Shown piece by piece: positions 17,329 through 27,449 of a DNA stretch of 64,000 bases. The notes beneath the pieces are model-generated. The model worked only from the letters and a program-made list of their open reading frames with translations, had not been told where the DNA came from and searched no databases. Source of the DNA: JBBROS01 sp965213855 (GTDB lineage Bacteria > Pseudomonadota > Alphaproteobacteria > Acetobacterales > Acetobacteraceae); the NCBI GenBank assembly GCA_965213855.1, contig CBDCAA010000008.1, positions 868,001-932,000 of the forward strand. The letters run 5' to 3'. Within the stretch, counting starts at the first letter, position 1; each line of letters opens with the position of its first letter. Both the position numbers and the translations under genes were made by a program.

Positions 17329-19500
17329 CTATGCAGCAACCGTGCCCGCAGGCGCCGGGACCGCCGCCTCGTCGTCCGCGCTGGCCTCGGCCCGCTCGAT
17401 ATGGACGGCGCACACCTTGTACTCGGGGATGCCCGAGACCGGGTCGCGCAACACGCTCGTCAGCAAGTTGGCGCAACCCGCGCCGCCCCAATGGAACGGC
17501 ATGAACACCGTGTCGAGCCGGATCGTCCGCGTCAGCCGCGCCCGGGCGACCGCGCTGCCGCGCCGCGACGTCACCCGCACCATATCCCCCTGCCCCACCC
17601 CGAGCGTTTTCGCCATATCGGCGTTGACCTCGCAGAACGCCTCCGGGTCGGCTGCATTCAACGACGCAACCCGCCTTGTCTGCGTGCCGGACTGGTATTG
17701 CGCCATGACCCGGCCCGTCGTCAGCACCAGCGGATAGTCCTGGTCCGGCTCCTCGGCCGTGGCGCGGTGGTCGACGCGATGGAACCTCGCGCGGCCGTTC
17801 GCCGTCGCGAACCGGTCGAGGAACGGGCGCGGCGTGCCGGGATGCCCCTCGCCCGGGCACGGCCAGAACACGCCGTCCTCGGCCGCGATCCGCTCCCACG
17901 TCACGCCGGAGTAGTCTGCCTGCCCGCCCGCGCTGGCCCGGCGCAACTCCTCGAAGTTCGCCCGCGGCGAGGCGTCGAAATAGGCGCCGCGTCCCAGCCG
18001 ATCCGCCAGCTCCTTCAGGATCGCCGTGTCGGTCCGCACCCCGGCGAGCGGCTCCGCCATTTGGCGCCGCAGTAAGATCCGGCCTTCGAGGTTGGTCATC
18101 GTGCCCTCCTCCTCGGCCCACTGCGTGGTCGGCAGCACCACGTCGGCGATGGCGGCCGTCTCGGACAGGAAAGGGTCGCACACGACCAGCATGTCGAGCG
18201 CCAGCAGACGCTCCCGCAACTGCGCGACCGCCGGCGCGGAGACCAGCAGGTTGCAGCCCAGCACCAGCAACGCGCCGATCCCGTCCGCCGCCCCGCACCG
18301 GCCGAGCATGTCCATCGCCGGCACGCCCGGCCCCGGCAGGCTGGACGGATCGACGCCCCAGATGCCCGCGACATGCGCGCGGTCGGCCGCATTCGCGATC
18401 AGACGGTAGCCCGGCAGCTGGTCCGCCTTCTGGCCATGCTCCCGGCCGCCCTGGCCATTGCCCTGGCCCGTGAACGTGCCCCATCCCGAACGCTGCTTGC
18501 CGGCCTTGCCCAATGCCAGGGCAAGGTTGATGAACGCGAGCACGTTGTCGACGCCGTGGCTCTGCTGCTCGGGGCCCCGCCCCGTCATGATGAACGCGTG
18601 CTCCGCCTCGCCCAGCATGTGCGCCGCGGCCTCGATCTGCCGCGCCGGAACCCCAGTGATCCGCTCGGCCCGGTCCGGCCACCACGACGCGACCAGGCGC
18701 CGCACCGGGTCGAACCCCTCCGTGCGCGCGGCGATGAACGCCTCATCGATCAGCTTGTCCCGAACGGCCACGTGCAGCAGTCCGTTGGCCAGCGCCGTGT
18801 CCGTGCCCGGGACCGGTTGCAGGTGGAACGTCGCCGCCTGCGCCGTCGCGGTGCGGCGTGGGTCGGCGACGATCAGCCGGCCGCCGCGCGCCTGCTGCGC
18901 CTCGAAATACTGCATGATCGGCGGCATGGTCTCGGCCGGGTTGCTGCCGACGATCAGGATCGTGTCCGCGCCCGGGATGTCCTCCAGCGGGAACGGCAGC
19001 CCGCGATCCATCCCGAACGCCCGCAGCCCGGCCGCGGCGCCCGACGCCATGCAGAACCGGCCGTTGTAGTCGATATAGCGGGTCCCGAGCCCGATACGGG
19101 CGAACTTGCCCAGCATGTAAGCCTTCTCGTTCGTCAGCCCGCCGCCGCCGAACACGCCGACCCCGTCGGCGCCCGCCTTCGCCTGCGCGGCCCGAAACCC
19201 GTCCGCCACGCGGTCCAACGCTTCATCCCAGGTCGTCGCCCGCAACGGCCCCTGCTTGTGGTCGCGCACCATCGGCGTGGTCAGCCGATCGGCCGACTGC
19301 AGCGGCTCGGCCGACGTCCAACCCTTCTTGCACATACCACCGCGATTGGTCGGAAACTCTGCCGCAACCGAAATGACACGCCCCTGCCGCTCCGCATCCG
19401 GCTCGAGCCGCATGGCGCATTGCAGTGCACAATATGGGCAGTGCGAGTGAAGATTAGGCGATGAGCTCGCCGCCAACACCTGTGGGAGCAAGGACGTCAC
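17329..19500 (-). CDS. nasA: Assimilatory nitrate reductase catalytic subunit
   Basis: This 723-aa molybdopterin oxidoreductase reduces nitrate to nitrite in the cytoplasm. The N-terminal [4Fe-4S] cluster ligands are C21, C24, C28 (HCPYCALQC) and C56 (GGMCKKGW). Cofactor-binding regions include GGGGLTNEKAYMLGKFAR, NGRFCMASG, VGSNPAETMPPIM and the C-terminal VLTTGRVMAQYQSGTQTRR. There is no C-terminal BFD [2Fe-2S] domain as in some NasA proteins. It starts at a GTG at 19500 without a clear ribosome binding site, so the exact start is less certain. A sigma-54-type promoter lies about 50 bp upstream. Confidence 0.94.
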   Translation of the reverse strand: MTSLLPQVLAASSSPNLHSHCPYCALQCAMRLEPDAERQGRVISVAAEFPTNRGGMCKKGWTSAEPLQSADRLTTPMVRDHKQGPLRATTWDEALDRVADGFRAAQAKAGADGVGVFGGGGLTNEKAYMLGKFARIGLGTRYIDYNGRFCMASGAAAGLRAFGMDRGLPFPLEDIPGADTILIVGSNPAETMPPIMQYFEAQQARGGRLIVADPRRTATAQAATFHLQPVPGTDTALANGLLHVAVRDKLIDEAFIAARTEGFDPVRRLVASWWPDRAERITGVPARQIEAAAHMLGEAEHAFIMTGRGPEQQSHGVDNVLAFINLALALGKAGKQRSGWGTFTGQGNGQGGREHGQKADQLPGYRLIANAADRAHVAGIWGVDPSSLPGPGVPAMDMLGRCGAADGIGALLVLGCNLLVSAPAVAQLRERLLALDMLVVCDPFLSETAAIADVVLPTTQWAEEEGTMTNLEGRILLRRQMAEPLAGVRTDTAILKELADRLGRGAYFDASPRANFEELRRASAGGQADYSGVTWERIAAEDGVFWPCPGEGHPGTPRPFLDRFATANGRARFHRVDHRATAEEPDQDYPLVLTTGRVMAQYQSGTQTRRVASLNAADPEAFCEVNADMAKTLGVGQGDMVRVTSRRGSAVARARLTRTIRLDTVFMPFHWGGAGCANLLTSVLRDPVSGIPEYKVCAVHIERAEASADDEAAVPAPAGTVAA

Positions 19501-19547
19501 GCAGTTGGGTGGTGAAACATGGGCGCCTCTAAGCTGCCAGTCTCAAA

Positions 19548-19563
19548 GCAACCCCCATGCCAG
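19548..19563 (-). promoter_or_regulatory. Candidate sigma-54 promoter of the nasA-nirBD operon
   Basis: The minus strand reads CTGGCATGGGGGTTGC, with GG and GC separated by exactly 10 bp. It matches nearly all fixed positions of the YTGGCACG-N4-TTGC consensus. Transcription would begin near 19536, giving a leader of about 36 nt. It lies just after the stop of the upstream M20 hydrolase gene. A perfect palindrome, CCGGTT-C-AACCGG, sits at 19580-19592 and could be an activator site, though it is close for NtrC. Confidence 0.72.
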
Positions 19564-19584
19564 CCAAGCCCAACCCCGGCCGGT

Positions 19585-20763
19585 TCAACCGGTGTGCAGC
19601 TCCTGCTCCACCACCCGCACCCACCACGCCGCACCCAGCGGGATGATCGCGTCGTTGAAGTCGAACTTCGGCGTGTGCAGTCCGGCCCCTTCCCCGTTGC
19701 CGATGAAGATGAACGCGCCTGGCTTGTCGTTCAGCATGAACGCGAAATCCTCGCCGCCCGTCACCGCGCCGGCGTTCGTCTCCACCCTGCCCTCACCCAC
19801 CAGCGTCCGCGCCGCCTCGGCGGCCACCACCGTCTGCTCCGGATGGTTCACCAGCGGGATCGTGCCCCACGTGTTGCACGCCGTCGCCGTTGCGCCGTGC
19901 AGCGCGGCAAGCCCCTCCGCCAGCTCCACGATCCGGCGGTCCAGGATGGCTTGCGTCTCCGGCGTGAAGCAGCGCGCCGTGCCCGAGATCACCAGCTCGG
20001 CCGGCATCACGTTGACCGACTGCGCCGACCCGGCTGCGAGATGCCCCACCGAGATCACCGCCGTCTCGAGCGGCGGCACATTGCGCCCGACGATGGTCTG
20101 CAATCCCAGCACGAAGTGCGCCGCGACGACCGAGAGATCAGCGGCGAGATGGGGTGCCGCGCCGCCATGCCCGCCATTGCCGCGGAACGTCACATCGAAC
20201 CGCGACGTGCCCGCCAGATAGGGGCCGGTCCGGATCGCGAACTGCCCCACCGGCAGGCCGGGCACATTGTGCATGCCATAGACCGCATCGACCGGAAACC
20301 GGTCGAACAGCCCGTCGGCCAGCATCTTCTTCGCACCCCCCCGCCCCTCCTCGGCCGGTTGGAAAATCAACTGAACCGTGCCGCCGAAATCCCGGGTCTC
20401 CGCCAAATGCCGCGCCGCGCCCAGCAGCATCGTCGTGTGCCCGTCATGCCCGCACGCATGCATCGTCCCGGGCACGGTCGAGGCGTAGGCCGCCCCGGTC
20501 GCCTCATGGATCGCCAACGCATCCATGTCCGCCCGCAGCCCGATCGCCCGCTGCCCCGGCAGCCGCCCATGGATCGTGCCCACGACCCCGGTCCCGCCCA
20601 CGCCCTCCGTCACTTCCACGCCCCAGGCCCGCAGCCGCTCCGCCACCAGCGCCGCCGTCCGCACCTCCTCCAGCCCCATCTCCGGATGCGCATGGATATC
20701 CCGCCGGATTGCCGTCAGTTCGGGATGATAAGTGCCCAATCGGTCGAGTAGGACGTCAGCCAT
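19585..20763 (-). CDS. M20 family amidohydrolase (hippurate hydrolase/IAA-amino acid hydrolase type)
   Basis: This 392-aa zinc-dependent enzyme is predicted to hydrolyse N-acyl amino acids. Metal-binding motifs are MHACGHDGHT (C104, H106) and QPAEEG (E138-E139), with the dimerisation-domain motif GGHGGAAPH later and GGEDFAFML near the C-terminus. The N-terminal IRRDIHAHPEMG is characteristic of the subfamily. It lacks a signal peptide and should be cytoplasmic. Transcription is minus strand, upstream of nasA but separated from it by a candidate promoter, so it is probably a separate unit. It is divergent from the nucleotidyltransferase gene. Confidence 0.92.
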   Translation of the reverse strand: MADVLLDRLGTYHPELTAIRRDIHAHPEMGLEEVRTAALVAERLRAWGVEVTEGVGGTGVVGTIHGRLPGQRAIGLRADMDALAIHEATGAAYASTVPGTMHACGHDGHTTMLLGAARHLAETRDFGGTVQLIFQPAEEGRGGAKKMLADGLFDRFPVDAVYGMHNVPGLPVGQFAIRTGPYLAGTSRFDVTFRGNGGHGGAAPHLAADLSVVAAHFVLGLQTIVGRNVPPLETAVISVGHLAAGSAQSVNVMPAELVISGTARCFTPETQAILDRRIVELAEGLAALHGATATACNTWGTIPLVNHPEQTVVAAEAARTLVGEGRVETNAGAVTGGEDFAFMLNDKPGAFIFIGNGEGAGLHTPKFDFNDAIIPLGAAWWVRVVEQELHTG

Positions 20764-21557
20764 GCCGGCACCTCCGCGGAAAGCGCGATGCTGGCCTTAT
20801 CGCCTGACCCGCGCAACAGTCTCAGGACGGCGCCCGCCGGCCCCAAGCGGCCGACGGACCCGAGACCATTGCGCCTCACCAATGTGGGCGTAACGTGCAG
20901 TATCGGGATCGATGACATGCACGCGCGCGACCAACGGGACTTGCTCGGCCTTCTGCATCGTCATCTGACGAAGCGGTTTGGATGCCACACTGCCATCCTC
21001 TATGGATCGCGGGCGCGTGGCGACTGGGACGTGGCGAGCGACATCGATGTCATCGCATTCCACGACGGGAGCCAGGCAGGCCAGGTCGCCCATCGTTGGC
21101 GAGGCCTTCACCTCGATCTGTTCCTCTATCCGACGGCCACTCCGCCGAGCCCGGACTGGCGTCGGCTCCAGGGCGGATCGGTCCTGTTCCAGCGTACCTC
21201 GACGGGGGATGAGGTGCTGTCCGCCGTGGAGGCGATGGTTGCGGCCGGACCCGAGCGCCTCAGTGACGATGAGGCAAGGACACGGCGCCTCTGGGCCGAG
21301 AAGATGCTTGCCCGTGCCGTGATGGGTGGCCCGGAGGGCGACTACCGCCGTCACTGGCTGTTGATGGCGCTACTGGAGGACTATTTCGCGCTTCGGGGCG
21401 AGTGGTATGTGGGACCGAAGCACAGCCTCGCACTTCTCGAACGGGAGCGGCCCCGAGACTTCGCGCTGCTCGGCTCGGCATTGAATCCTTGCGCGTCGAT
21501 CGCAGACATACGCGCTGCCGTCAGGATGGTGACGGATCAACCGCCCGAACCGCCGGA

Positions 21558-22290
<733 letters not shown>

Positions 22291-22304
<14 letters not shown>

Positions 22305-24291
22305 GCTCGGCCTCCACCGCCGCCCGCGCGGCCCGGCCAAGATAGGCCGTCAGCACCTGCTCGTTGCGCCGGATCTCCTCCGGCCGCCCCTCGGCAATCT
22401 TCTCGCCATGGTCGAGCACCACGACCTTGTCCGCCAGCGCCGTCACCACGTCCAGCTTGTGCTCGATGATCAGGATCGTCAGCCCCAGCGCGTGCAGCGA
22501 CTTGATCTGCTCGGCCAGTTCCAGCGTCTCGGCCGGGTTCATCCCCGCGGTCGGCTCGTCCAGCAGCAGGATCTCCGGCCGCGACGCCAGCGCCCGCGCG
22601 ATCTCCACCCGGCGGCGGTTCGCATAGCTCAGCCCGCTTACCGCCTGCGCCAGCCGCGGCGTCAGCCGGTTGCCGAACATGGCGATGATGTCCATCACCG
22701 ATTGCCGCGCCCCCGCCTCCTCCGCCCGGTTGCGCACCGTGTGCAGCACCGAGCTGAACGCCCCGCTGCGGAGCCGCGCATGCCGCCCGATCAGCACGTT
22801 CTCCAGCACGCTCAGGCTTGGGAATAGCCGGATGTTCTGGAACGTCCGCGCCACCCCCGCCTCCAGCACCTGGTGCGGCGACAAGCCCAGCAGCGCCCGG
22901 TCGCGCAGCGTGATCGCGCCGCTGGCTGCCGGCACCAGCCCGGTGATCACGTTGAACAGCGTCGATTTGCCCGACCCGTTCGGCCCGATGACCGCCACGA
23001 CACCGCCCGCAGGCACGTCGATCGACACCTGGTTCAGCGCCACCAGGCCGCCGAAGCGGACGCTGACGTCTGTGATGTCCAGCATTCGTCCGGTTCCGGG
23101 ATGCCAGCGCGGGATCCGGTCCAGACCGCGGAACCCGCCGCGCGCCACCTCCGCATGCTGCGCCTCGAACGTCAGCGCCGCCACCTTCCGCGTCGCCGGG
23201 ATCAGCCCCTGGCGCCGATACAGCATCATCGAGATCAGGATGATGCCGAAGAACAACTGCGTCCATTGCACCAGGTCCACACGCTGCAGCGCCGTGCTGC
23301 CGGTGACGTTGCCCAGCGCGTGCAGCCATTGGCTCACCTGCGGCAGGAACAGCGTCTGCATCAGCTGCAGCAGCACCGCCCCCAGCACGACGCCCCAAAC
23401 GCTGCCCATCCCACCCAGCACGACCATGACCAGCAGCATCGAGCTGACGTTGAAGTTGAACATCTCCGGCGTCGCCGTCTGCAGCTTGGCGACGAAGAAC
23501 ACGCCCGTCATGCCGGCGAAGGCGGCGCCGATGGCAAACGCCAGCAGCTTGAAGCGCACCGGGTTCACGCCCATCGCCCCGGCCGCCGTCTCATCCTCGC
23601 GGATCGCCATCCAGGCCCGCCCCACGCGGCTGTCACGCAGCCGGGACGACACGAAGATCAGCACCGCCACCAGCACCAGGCCCACATAGTAATAGGGCGT
23701 GCTGTCCACCCCGAAGCTCCAGCCGAGCAGCCGCGGCGCCTGGATGCCATTCAGCCCCGCCGCCCCGTTCGTCACGCCATCCAGGTTGCGCGCCACGATC
23801 GGCACGATCTCTCCGAAGCCGAGTGTCACGATCGCCAGGTAATCGCCGCGCAGCCGCAAGGTGGGCGCGCCGAACAGCACGCCGAACAGCGCGCTCACCA
23901 CCGCTGCCAGCGGCAGCGCCAGCCAGAACGACAGGGTGAAGTGCACCAGGTCCGGACCGCCCTGGTTGAACTTCTCCACGAGCCCCACGAACGCCAGCGG
24001 CTCCCACGCCCCGCTCCAGAGCGGCATCACCTGGAAGCTCGTCAGGATGCCGTAGAAGTAGGCGCCGATCGCAAAGAACGCCGCATAGCCGAGGTCCAGC
24101 AGGCCCGCGAACCCCACGACCACGTTCAGCCCCAGCGCCAGCGCCGCATACGACATCGCGTTGGCCATGCTGTCGATGTCGGCGTCGTCGTCGTGGAGGA
24201 TCGGATAGATCAGCAACGCCACCGTCAGCAGGATCAGCCCCAGCTTACGGTTCTGCGCCGGCGTTAGCCCCTGGTGCACCGCCTCGCTCAT
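22291..24291 (-). CDS. livM-livG: Fused Liv-type ABC permease (LivM) and ATPase (LivG)
   Basis: This 666-aa protein joins two transporter subunits. Residues 1 to about 370 form the LivM permease with about ten hydrophobic segments (LGLILLTVALLIYPIL, GLNVVVGFAGLLDLGYAAFFAIGAY) and the RGDYLAIVTLGFGEI family motif. After a linker of about 30 residues the LivG ATPase begins: Walker A VIGPNGSGKSTLFN, VARTFQNIRLFPSLSV, signature GLSYANRRRVEIARAL, Walker B ILLLDEPTAGMNP, and H-loop LIIEHKLDVV. The frame is continuous with no sign of a shift. It lies between livH (10 bp upstream) and livF. Confidence 0.95.
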
Positions 24292-24301
24292 GACGTGCCA
24301 C

Positions 24302-25231
24302 TCACGATTTGTTGGGGGCGAGCCGCCCCAGCAGCCCGGCCGGCTGCACCGTCAGCACCACCACCAGCAGCCCGAACACCACCACGTCCGACCACGCCGT
24401 GCCCACCGTCTGCGCACTCGCCGCCTCGATGAGCCCGATCAGCACCCCGCCCAGCATGGCGCCGGGCACGTTGCCGATCCCGCCCAGCACCGCGGCCGTG
24501 AACGCGCGCAGCCCCGCGGCGAACCCGATGTCGACCTTGGCCAGGTTGTAATACAGCCCGAAGATCATCCCGCAGGCGCCGGCCAGCGCAGAGCCGAGAA
24601 AGAATGCCGTCATCACCACCCGGTCGACCTCGACGCCCATCATCCGCGCCGCCTCCGGATCCTGCGCGGTCGCCCGCATCGCCTTGCCCAGACGCGTGTA
24701 GCGGACGAAGTAGGTCAGCGCGCCCATCAGGAACAGCGATACGACCCAGATCAGCACCTCCTTCAGCCGCAGCACCGCGCCGCCGATGTGCCAGGCCACC
24801 GGCGGCAACGGGTTTGGGAAGTTCTTGCTGTCGGTGCCGAGCGTCAGCAGCACGACGTTGAACAGCACGTAGCTGACGCCGATGGTCGTGATCATCGCCG
24901 CCGGGCCCTTCACGTTGCGAAGCGGCCGCAGCAGCGTCCGCTCGATCGCCACGCCGATCCCGCCGCACACCACCATCGCCACCGCGAACCCGGCGACCAG
25001 CACGCCCACGAGCGGCGCCCCTGTCAGCAACGTCTCCTGCCCAACCAGGCCGAACTGCTGCAACGTCAGCATCGAGATCATCGCGCCGACCATGAACACG
25101 TTGAAATGCGAGAAGTTGATGAGTTCCGCAATGCCGTAGACCAACGTGAAACCGAGCGCGAGCAGCGAATACATTGCCCCCAAGCTCAGCCCATTGATCC
25201 CCTGCTGCAGGATGAGGTCAAACGAGGTCAT
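24302..25231 (-). CDS. livH: Liv-type ABC transporter permease LivH
   Basis: This 309-aa integral membrane protein is the first permease of the importer. It contains the characteristic N-terminus LQQGINGLSLGAMYSLLALGFTLVYGIAELINFSHFNVFMVGA and the motif RYTRLGKAMRATAQDPEAARMMGV facing the ATPase. The C-terminus GGIGNVPGAMLGGVLIGLIE is also typical. The ATG at 25231 is preferred over longer starts because GAGAGGG lies 7 bp upstream. That ribosome binding site is the right arm of a REP-like palindrome. Confidence 0.94.
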   Translation of the reverse strand: MTSFDLILQQGINGLSLGAMYSLLALGFTLVYGIAELINFSHFNVFMVGAMISMLTLQQFGLVGQETLLTGAPLVGVLVAGFAVAMVVCGGIGVAIERTLLRPLRNVKGPAAMITTIGVSYVLFNVVLLTLGTDSKNFPNPLPPVAWHIGGAVLRLKEVLIWVVSLFLMGALTYFVRYTRLGKAMRATAQDPEAARMMGVEVDRVVMTAFFLGSALAGACGMIFGLYYNLAKVDIGFAAGLRAFTAAVLGGIGNVPGAMLGGVLIGLIEAASAQTVGTAWSDVVVFGLLVVVLTVQPAGLLGRLAPNKS

Positions 25232-25238
25232 GCTGAAG

Positions 25239-25276
25239 CCCTCTCCCGCTGACGGGAGAGGGTTGGGTGAGGGTGG
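25239..25276 (-). repeat. REP-like palindrome upstream of livH
   Basis: A perfect 10-bp stem, CCCTCTCCCG / CGGGAGAGGG with a 4-nt loop CTGA (25239-25262), is followed by the tail TTGGGTGAGGGTGG. It lies in the 179-bp gap between the substrate-binding protein gene and livH. Read on the minus strand it gives the GAGAGGG ribosome binding site of livH. The same sequence family recurs at 25308-25345 and 32537-32573. Confidence 0.9.
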
Positions 25277-25307
25277 ACGCTCGGACCGCTGGCCCCGTCG
25301 CACCGGC

Positions 25308-25345
25308 CACCCTCATCCTGACCTTCTCCCGTCAGCGGGAGAAGG
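25308..25345 (+). repeat. REP-like palindrome, inverted partner of the 25239 copy
   Basis: Tail CCACCCTCATCCTGA then stem CCTTCTCCCG / CGGGAGAAGG with loop TCAG. It is the reverse complement arrangement of the neighbouring copy, so the two form a paired unit. The third base pair of the stem is T:A here and C:G in the partner, a compensatory change. Together they can fold into a large structure between livK and livH and may reduce downstream expression or protect the upstream message. Confidence 0.88.
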
Positions 25346-25410
25346 AGAAGATACAGACGTCTTGCACATTCTCTTGTCACGGCAACGGCTAAGTACAGAC
25401 GATGCACGCT

Positions 25411-26649
25411 TCAGCTCATCGGCGCCACACCCACATATTTGTACTGCGCGTCCGGCGCATCGAGCGGCTTCGAGTCGTCTTTTTTGATCTGGAACACGCT
25501 GATGATCTTGTTCTTCAGGTCCCCGTTGCCGTCGAACGACACCGGTCCTAGCATCGTTCCCGGCAGGTTCACCGCCTGGATCGCGTCCCGCACGGCGTCC
25601 CGCGTCACCGGCTTGTTCGCCGTCACCAAGGACTTCACCGCCGCGATGATCACCTCGGCCCCCGTGTAGCAGGTGATCGTGTAGTCGTCCGGCCGCTGCT
25701 TGAACCGCGCGAAATACCGGTCGCTGAACTTCGCCGTCTTCGGGTCCTCCGTCACGTGCGGCGAGGCCACCGTCGCGTACCACCCCTCGACCGCAGGGAA
25801 CCCGGCGCCCTTCAGCAGATCGGCGCTCTGCATCCCGTCGCCGCCCGCCTTGATCACGTTCGGGATGATGTCATAGGCCTGCTTGGCCAGCTTAACGCCC
25901 GCCTGGCCGACGCCGCCATAATACAGCGCCTGTGGGTCCAACGACTTGATCTTGGTCAGGATCGACGCGTAGTCGGCCGCCTTCGGGTCCAGCCGGTCCC
26001 GGCCGAGGATCTTGATCCCCTTCTTCTCCGCCTGGGCCTGGAATGCGTCTGCCAGCCCCACGCCATATGCCCCCGAATCGTCGAGGATGTAGATCGACTT
26101 CACCTTGAGCGTGTCGGCCATGTAGTTGGCCATGTTCGGCCCCTGGAACGCGTCCGTCGCGACCGTGCGGAAGTAGATCGCCTTGCCGGCCGGACGGTAC
26201 ATCTGCGCGAACTTCGGGTCCGTGATGTCCGGGTTGGTCGAGCTCGGCGTGATGATGGCCAGGTCGCCCTGGCTCAGGATGGGCGCCATCGCCTTCCCCG
26301 CACCCGACATCTGCGGGCCGAGCGCCGCGACATAGGCCTTGTCGGACACCATCGTGCGGGCGTTCGTCGCGGCCTGCGCCGGGTCATACTGGCCCGCGGT
26401 CGCGGTCGCGTCGTCCAGCTTCACCAGCTCGAACGTGTAGCCCTTCACCGTATGCGCGCTGTTGGCATCTTCGAAGGCAAGCGTGGCCCCGTTGCCGATC
26501 CGCGCGGCGCTTTCGGCGTCGGCCCCGGTGAAGGACAGGTTCAGCCCCACCTTGATCACCTTGTCGGCGGCGGCGGCCGGGCGCACTCCCGAAGCGGCCA
26601 GCGCCGCGGCGCCTGCGATCGTCATCATAGTCGAACGGCGTGAGATCAT
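25411..26649 (-). CDS. livK: Liv-type ABC transporter substrate-binding protein
   Basis: This 412-aa periplasmic binding protein (type 1 fold) feeds the LivH-LivMG-LivF importer. The leader MISRRSTMMTIAGAAALAASGVRPAAAA carries a twin-arginine-like SRRS and ends in an AxA-type site. The mature protein starts DKVIKVGLNLSFTGADAESA, and the ligand-cleft segment ITPSSTNPDIT is family-typical. The ATG at 26649 follows AGGGGGATGTCCGC. The family handles branched-chain amino acids, amides, urea and aromatic acids; the ligand cannot be assigned from sequence. A sigma-54-type promoter about 60 bp upstream suggests nitrogen control. Confidence 0.93.
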   Translation of the reverse strand: MISRRSTMMTIAGAAALAASGVRPAAAADKVIKVGLNLSFTGADAESAARIGNGATLAFEDANSAHTVKGYTFELVKLDDATATAGQYDPAQAATNARTMVSDKAYVAALGPQMSGAGKAMAPILSQGDLAIITPSSTNPDITDPKFAQMYRPAGKAIYFRTVATDAFQGPNMANYMADTLKVKSIYILDDSGAYGVGLADAFQAQAEKKGIKILGRDRLDPKAADYASILTKIKSLDPQALYYGGVGQAGVKLAKQAYDIIPNVIKAGGDGMQSADLLKGAGFPAVEGWYATVASPHVTEDPKTAKFSDRYFARFKQRPDDYTITCYTGAEVIIAAVKSLVTANKPVTRDAVRDAIQAVNLPGTMLGPVSFDGNGDLKNKIISVFQIKKDDSKPLDAPDAQYKYVGVAPMS

Positions 26650-26710
26650 GCGGACATCCCCCTGCGATTGCGGCCACGCGGCCCGTGACAGGCCCACCCT
26701 AACCGCATCA

Positions 26711-26726
26711 GCAAGTCCTATGCCAT
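26711..26726 (-). promoter_or_regulatory. Candidate sigma-54 promoter of the Liv-type transporter operon
   Basis: The minus strand reads ATGGCATAGGACTTGC with GG-N10-GC spacing. A start near 26699 would give a leader of about 50 nt before the livK ATG. It lies between livK and the upstream chalcone-isomerase-like gene, in a short non-coding gap of 87 bp. Confidence 0.68.
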
Positions 26727-26736
26727 CCATCAATCC

Positions 26737-27327
26737 TCATTGCGTCGACACGCCGAGCAGATGCGCCCGCAGATCCTCCGACGGCGGCACCGGCCCGATG
26801 AACGAGGCCAGAATCCGCCGCGCCAGGTCCGGGTTGGCGAATTCGCCCACGACCTTGTTGTTCGCCAGCACCCGAAGCCCCTGCGCCGTAAACACGTAGG
26901 TCAACGTCTCCCCCACCGCGAAACCCGGCGTGTCCGCGATCAGCTTCTCGAAATCCGCCTGGTCGGCCGCGTTGCACTCGCCATGGCCGCAGTTCTTGCT
27001 CTCGCCCTCACGATACTGCTTCTCGATGTCCGAATGCGCCGCCGTGTGCAGGAACTGCAGCAACATCACCTTCGGCGTCGACGACGCCAGGATCGCCGTC
27101 GGGTCGGTCGACTTCTTCGCCAGATACAGCCCGGCAACATAGACCCGCACGTGGAACACCGTCAGCGTCCGGATGCCCAACCCGTTCAACACCAGGCTTT
27201 GCCCCTGCACCGGATACGTGTCCGGCAAGCTTAAATCCGCGATCGTCGCCGCCCGCCCCTGCCCGCCCAGCATCCCGAGACACAGTATGCAGGGTATGAC
27301 CCACCGCCTTACGATCGCTTGCAACAT
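26737..27327 (-). CDS. Chalcone isomerase-like periplasmic protein
   Basis: This 196-aa protein has a signal peptide (MLQAIVRRWVIPCILCLGMLGGQGRAAT) followed by a CHI-fold domain. Typical segments are LVLNGLGIRTLTVFHVRVYVAGLYLAKKS and VMLLQFLHTAAHSDIEKQYREG, then FTAQGLRVLANNKVVGEFANPDLARRILASFIG at the C-terminus. Bacterial members of this family are exported and of unknown or fatty-acid-binding role; flavonoid isomerisation is not implied. A Cys pair in NCGHGEC could form a disulfide. It has AAAGGGCGG before the ATG and is divergent from the aminotransferase. Confidence 0.85.
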   Translation of the reverse strand: MLQAIVRRWVIPCILCLGMLGGQGRAATIADLSLPDTYPVQGQSLVLNGLGIRTLTVFHVRVYVAGLYLAKKSTDPTAILASSTPKVMLLQFLHTAAHSDIEKQYREGESKNCGHGECNAADQADFEKLIADTPGFAVGETLTYVFTAQGLRVLANNKVVGEFANPDLARRILASFIGPVPPSEDLRAHLLGVSTQ

Positions 27328-27449
27328 CGGTCCGCCCTTTGGTTCAGTCTGATTGAACCCTGCCGGCCATGGCCAGGGCAACCGGCTTTCGCTTAGTCTG
27401 CCCCATCGCGTCGAGCCGCCGCATCGAGCCGTCGCCACACGGAGCCGTG

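Noticed and set aside
16928..18685. Apparent 586-residue N-terminal extension of NirB
   Set aside because: The extra part is nasA read in another frame. NirB has a complete family start at 16927.
19580..19592. Palindrome CCGGTTCAACCGG taken as an NtrC site
   Set aside because: It does not match the usual GC-rich NtrC consensus well and lies too close to the sigma-54 promoter; it is noted only as a possible operator.
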